Below, piece after piece: positions 61,124 through 64,000 of a stretch of 64,000 bases of DNA; the first letter of the stretch is position 1; every line of letters begins with the position of its first letter. Both the position numbers and the translations under genes were made by a program. Under the pieces are notes generated by a model. That model did not search any database. It had not been told where the DNA came from and worked only from the letters and a program-made list of their open reading frames with translations. This DNA is from G963674955 sp963674955 (GTDB lineage Bacteria; Desulfobacterota; Desulfovibrionia; Desulfovibrionales; Desulfovibrionaceae), in assembly GCA_963674955.2 (NCBI GenBank), contig CAXXKR010000004.1, positions 1,302,001-1,366,000 on the forward strand, read 5' to 3'.

Positions 61124-62404
61124 TCAGTCGTCGAAATCGCCTTCCGGCCCCTTGTCCGAGTCCATTGCCGCAGCGCGCGCCCTGAGCTTTTCCTCGGTCC
61201 AGTCGGCCTTGTTCTCAATGACCGAGGCCTTGGGGCCCAGATCATGGGAACCGGCGTCCAGTATGGCCTCGATGCCCAGGGGCGCGGTATCCTTGGCGTT
61301 GAAGACATTGACCAGCAGGTCGTAGACGAAATCCTCCACGCCCTTGGCCATGCGTTCGCGAATGTCCTTTGGCTGGCCCAGCATCTTGTTCTCGAAAGGC
61401 AGATTCAACTTCTTGTAGTTGCCGCCCTTGATGCCGTTCTTGTCGGCGTATTCGGTCATCACGGTCCAGAGTTCCTCGCTCATGCCCTTGCCCTGAACCT
61501 TGTCGAAGTCGCCGTCGGCGTTGAGGATGGCGTTGCCGTAATCGTTGACCTTCACGCCCCAGGCGACCATCTGCAGGGCCGTGGCCACATTGGCCTTGGT
61601 GGTCTGGGTCTTGGCGGCTATTTCCCTGAGCTTGTCGGAATTGTTGCCGGAAGTGCCGTGCTGCGCGCCGGATACGCCGAATTTGGAAAGGGCCTCGTGA
61701 ATTTCAGAAGTCAGCTCGACCTGGATTCCGCCGCCCGTATCCTCGATGCCGTGGGTGGTGCCGTTGTTCAGGGCGATCCAGTCCGGAAATGCGCCAAAGG
61801 CGTTCAGGCCGCGCACCAGATATAGGGCCTCGGCCGGCGTGGAAAGTCCGAACTTGCCCTTGATCTCGCCCACCTCGGTCTCGAAACCGGCCCAGTCCGG
61901 GATGAGGGGGGTCAGGGCGGCGCTGGCCAGGAGATTCTCGTCGTCGGGCAGATGTGAGGCGTCAATGGCTATGGAGGTGATGCCCGCCTCGAACAGGGTG
62001 GGAATCTCGACCTTGGCCTCGGCCACATCCTCCGGAACCTTGATTCCGTAATGGTCGGCGTGCACGGCCACGGGCACGGTTATGCCCAGTTGGTTGCAAA
62101 GGGCGTCCACGCGCCGGGCGATATTCCACAGGTTGGTCATGCAGTAGTTGCTTTCGGACCTGGCTATCTCGATGATGATGGCGGCATTGGCCTTTTGGGC
62201 GGCCTGGAGGGCGCCCTGAATGACTATGAGGTTGCGGCCATTGGCCGCGATGGTCATGGCCCCGCCCTTCATGAGCATGGCCCGGTCGACGACCTTGCCG
62301 CTTACCAGCAAGGCCCTGGAATTGGGGAAACATTGCACAACGTTGGGCGGACGCCCGATTGACAACGCCTTTTCAAATTTCTCGGTTGATATTTTCGCCG
62401 ACAT
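61124..62404 (-). CDS. class II fructose-bisphosphate aldolase
   Basis: 426 residues. The zinc and substrate region VAVHADHYGI and SIAIDASHLPDDEN, GAQHGTSGNN with its phosphate loop, and VKVNDYGNAI match class II aldolases. It cleaves fructose 1,6-bisphosphate to triose phosphates in glycolysis and gluconeogenesis. The protein is longer than the E. coli enzyme, with an acidic tail. AAGGAGG and a sigma-70 promoter at 62441 precede it. The class I-like DhnA aldolase of the aromatic operon is a different enzyme. Confidence 0.93.
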   Translation of the reverse strand: MSAKISTEKFEKALSIGRPPNVVQCFPNSRALLVSGKVVDRAMLMKGGAMTIAANGRNLIVIQGALQAAQKANAAIIIEIARSESNYCMTNLWNIARRVDALCNQLGITVPVAVHADHYGIKVPEDVAEAKVEIPTLFEAGITSIAIDASHLPDDENLLASAALTPLIPDWAGFETEVGEIKGKFGLSTPAEALYLVRGLNAFGAFPDWIALNNGTTHGIEDTGGGIQVELTSEIHEALSKFGVSGAQHGTSGNNSDKLREIAAKTQTTKANVATALQMVAWGVKVNDYGNAILNADGDFDKVQGKGMSEELWTVMTEYADKNGIKGGNYKKLNLPFENKMLGQPKDIRERMAKGVEDFVYDLLVNVFNAKDTAPLGIEAILDAGSHDLGPKASVIENKADWTEEKLRARAAAMDSDKGPEGDFDD

Positions 62405-62440
62405 GCCGACCTCCTTGGACTGTTTGACGTGACGAAGGAA

Positions 62441-62468
62441 ATTCTAGCCTATACGAAAAAAAAGTCAA
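62441..62468 (-). promoter_or_regulatory. sigma-70-type promoter of the class II aldolase
   Basis: On the minus strand TTGACT (62468-62463), 16-base spacer, TAGAAT (62446-62441). It overlaps the U tract of the terminator that ends the upstream pal gene. Confidence 0.6.
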
Positions 62469-62477
62469 AAACAAAGA

Positions 62478-62502
62478 GGCCGATCCATGAATTGGACCGG
62501 CC
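62478..62502 (-). terminator. terminator hairpin after pal
   Basis: GGCCGaTCCA pairs with TGGAcCGGCC (one mismatch) around TGAAT. The minus strand then reads TCTTTGTTTTTGACTTTTTTTT, an imperfect U tract that is also the aldolase -35 region. Confidence 0.6.
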
Positions 62503-62537
62503 CCTGATTATCATTCTGCCATGCGAGTGGTCAGGCC

Positions 62538-62580
62538 GGTTCCGAATACTCCGGGCTTGGAACAACCCGGAAACGGAACC
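62538..62580. repeat. nested inverted repeat downstream of pal
   Basis: GGTTCCG (62538-62544) and CGGAACC (62574-62580) enclose CCGGG (62551-62555) and CCCGG (62566-62570). On the minus strand it is just after the pal stop. No U tract follows, so it may protect the mRNA 3' end rather than end transcription. Confidence 0.4.
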
Positions 62581-62600
62581 TCCCGCCAAGTCTTGCGGCT

Positions 62601-63137
62601 TTAGCGGCTGGGCAGGAACTCGCAACGGCGGTTCTTGGCCCAGGCCTCTTCGTTGTGACCGGGGTCCGCCGGCCTTTCCTCGCCATAGCTGATCATGGTG
62701 AAGCGCTTCTCGTCTATGCCCAGAATTCCGAGATAATTCACGGTGGACTTGGCTCTGCGGTCGCCGAGACCCATATTGTACTCGTTGGTGCCGCGCTCGT
62801 CGCAATGTCCCTCGATCACGATGCTGATCTGGGGAAACTTCTGCAACAACTCGGCCTTGTACTTGAGAACATCCTCGGCCAGGGGCTTGACCTCGAAGCG
62901 GTCGAAATCGAAATAAATGGGCTGTCCCAAAAGACTCATGGCCTCTTCAACCGTCATCTCGGCGGGGGCCGGAGCGGGCTGGGGCTTGGGCATGGGCTTG
63001 GGCGCGGGCTGGGTGTCCTCGACCACCACGACCTGCGGGGAAGCGGCCTTTTCCTTTTTGGCGCAACCGGCGCTGAGCAGCATTGATGCCATCACCAACA
63101 AAATCAACAGCAAAGAGAACCTGTGAATTTTTATCAT
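62601..63137 (-). CDS. pal: peptidoglycan-associated lipoprotein Pal
   Basis: 178 residues. A signal peptide ends in the lipobox LSAGC, so C25 should be lipidated. A Pro-rich linker (about 43-60) leads to an OmpA-like domain with YFDFDRFEVKP and IEGHCDERGTNEYNMGLG, the Asp and Arg of which bind meso-diaminopimelate. It tethers the outer membrane to peptidoglycan with TolB. No tol genes are adjacent in the window; they may lie elsewhere, as the linkage varies. Confidence 0.93.
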   Translation of the reverse strand: MIKIHRFSLLLILLVMASMLLSAGCAKKEKAASPQVVVVEDTQPAPKPMPKPQPAPAPAEMTVEEAMSLLGQPIYFDFDRFEVKPLAEDVLKYKAELLQKFPQISIVIEGHCDERGTNEYNMGLGDRRAKSTVNYLGILGIDEKRFTMISYGEERPADPGHNEEAWAKNRRCEFLPSR

Positions 63138-63167
63138 GTCGCACTCCTTGTCTTGAGGCTTGTAGAC

Positions 63168-63194
63168 TTATTACATCACGATTTAAGGCGTCAA
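63168..63194 (-). promoter_or_regulatory. possible pal promoter
   Basis: TTGACG (63194-63189) and TAATAA (63173-63168) on the minus strand, but the 15-base spacer is short. It lies about 30 bases ahead of the pal start. Confidence 0.3.
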
Positions 63195-63324
63195 TATGTC
63201 ACAATAACTTATACTGCTATACAAATGCAACTTTAACACGCCCGAAACCGTTTGAACAGTGACAAAGCCCCTTGGCGCCGGAAGCCTTTTCTTAGCGCAA
63301 GCGCCTGCCATAAAACACAAAAAA

Positions 63325-63349
63325 GGCGGAACCCTTTGAGAGTCCCGCC
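63325..63349 (-). terminator. terminator of the VPLPA-CTERM protein gene
   Basis: GGCGGGAC pairs with GTTCCGCC (8 bp, one G-U) on the minus strand, followed by TTTTTTGTGTTTTA. It lies 25 bases after the stop. Confidence 0.75.
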
Positions 63350-63373
63350 CGTATGGTCTTCTTTGCTTCTGTT

Positions 63374-64000
63374 TTATCTCTTTCCGCGCCTGATTCCGAG
63401 CAGGCCCAGGAGGCCGGAACCCAGGAGCCAGACCGCCGCGGGAATGGGCACTGCCGTGCTTTGCAGGTTGCCGAAGGAAACGTCGAACATGGGTACTCCG
63501 TCCTGAAAGGAGCCCGTGAACTGGAACTTGCCTTCCACGGTCAGGGGCAGGCCCATGGCCCCGCCATTGTCCGTCATGAAGTAGTAGGTCTTGGGCTGGT
63601 CCACTGCGTTTCCGCTGTCGAACATCTGGTTGAAGGCCGTGCCGCCCACGTTCAGGTCCGTGACCCTGGACTTCTGGTTGGCGCTGTTGCCCTTCATGTA
63701 AAGCTTAACCGCGTTGAAGGACATGGTCCCGGAATAACCGGTCAGGTCGTAGGTCGCGGTGCTGGAGCCGTAAACCGAGTTGGAGACCGTGGCCGTGATG
63801 AGCGAAGGGCTTAGGGTCACGGCGAAATCGAACCAGACCTTGTTGCCGTATGTCCCGGCAAAGGTGTTGGTCCCCCGGTTGGCGGGGTTGGTGATGTCCT
63901 CGACACCGGCCCAGACCTGGCCCATCTGGCCGGAGGTCAGGGAATTCCTGTAGCTGCCCGTGATCTCCCAGCCGACTTCGTTGTAGCCGTTGAGATTGTT
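63374..64000 (-). CDS. partial secreted protein with VPLPA-type C-terminal sorting signal
   Basis: The last 208 residues; the start lies beyond the right edge. Most of it is a beta-rich, Asn/Gly/Thr-rich passenger. The end VPIPAAVWLLGSGLLGLLGI followed by RRGKR is the tripartite VPLPA/PEP-CTERM sorting signal: a short motif, a membrane helix and basic residues, cleaved by an exosortase. Such proteins are exported, often with an extracellular matrix, and the organism should encode an exosortase elsewhere. The passenger function is unknown. Confidence 0.88.
   Translation of the reverse strand, partial: NNLNGYNEVGWEITGSYRNSLTSGQMGQVWAGVEDITNPANRGTNTFAGTYGNKVWFDFAVTLSPSLITATVSNSVYGSSTATYDLTGYSGTMSFNAVKLYMKGNSANQKSRVTDLNVGGTAFNQMFDSGNAVDQPKTYYFMTDNGGAMGLPLTVEGKFQFTGSFQDGVPMFDVSFGNLQSTAVPIPAAVWLLGSGLLGLLGIRRGKR

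Overview
This window is a dense, GC-rich bacterial chromosome segment. It most resembles a sulfate-reducing Desulfovibrionales (Desulfovibrio-like) delta-proteobacterium. The reasons are the archaeal-type entry to aromatic amino-acid synthesis (DhnA-type aldolase plus 3-dehydroquinate synthase II) fused into one trp supra-operon, a VPLPA-CTERM type exported protein, Pal-type OmpA lipoprotein, and many small conserved redox and unknown proteins. The taxon is an inference from gene content; there is no rRNA here. I see no tRNA, rRNA, insertion sequence, prophage or CRISPR array.

Layout. Positions 1-3877 hold a partial gene running off the left edge, a stand-alone radical SAM/SPASM protein, a thiamine-binding (MTH1187-type) protein with a flavin reductase, and a LUD-domain/UPF0280 pair. 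Positions 4067-10578 are the classic rpmH-rnpA-yidD-yidC-jag-mnmE block, followed by an orphan small protein, a PPOX-family flavoprotein and threonine aldolase. A fused two-domain acyltransferase resembling the ornithine-lipid synthase OlsF lies tail to tail with that block. Then come a VirB1-like lytic transglycosylase, groES-groEL, a TPR protein, a Mut7-C protein, a Ste24-like M48 protease and phosphoglucomutase.

Positions 20444-33816 form a polysaccharide locus: two glycosyltransferases (GT2, GT4), a polytopic GT39-like transferase, a flippase-like membrane protein, an MBOAT O-acyltransferase with two SGNH-type partners, an asparagine-synthase-like amidotransferase, and an epimerase/aminotransferase/N-acetyltransferase trio for an acylated amino sugar. 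A large protein with two degenerate GGDEF domains and TPRs follows, then panC-panD-metK, a chemoreceptor, an EAL protein and amtB-glnB behind a probable sigma-54 promoter.

Positions 44583-56184 are one aromatic amino-acid supra-operon in the order DhnA aldolase, DHQ synthase II, pheA, aroA, tyrA, trpE, trpG, trpD, trpC, trpF, trpB, trpA. Together these encode most of the route from the aldolase product to Phe, Tyr and Trp; the middle shikimate steps are encoded elsewhere. In front sits an attenuator: a 30-codon leader peptide with a Phe/Tyr/Trp-rich stretch, an antiterminator and a strong terminator whose geometry fits classical ribosome-stalling control. trpE carries an apparent one-base frameshift. 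After the operon come a prepilin peptidase, a phenylacetate-CoA-ligase-like enzyme with a BNR-repeat protein, an epimerase, class II fructose-bisphosphate aldolase, Pal, and a partial VPLPA-CTERM protein that runs off the right edge.
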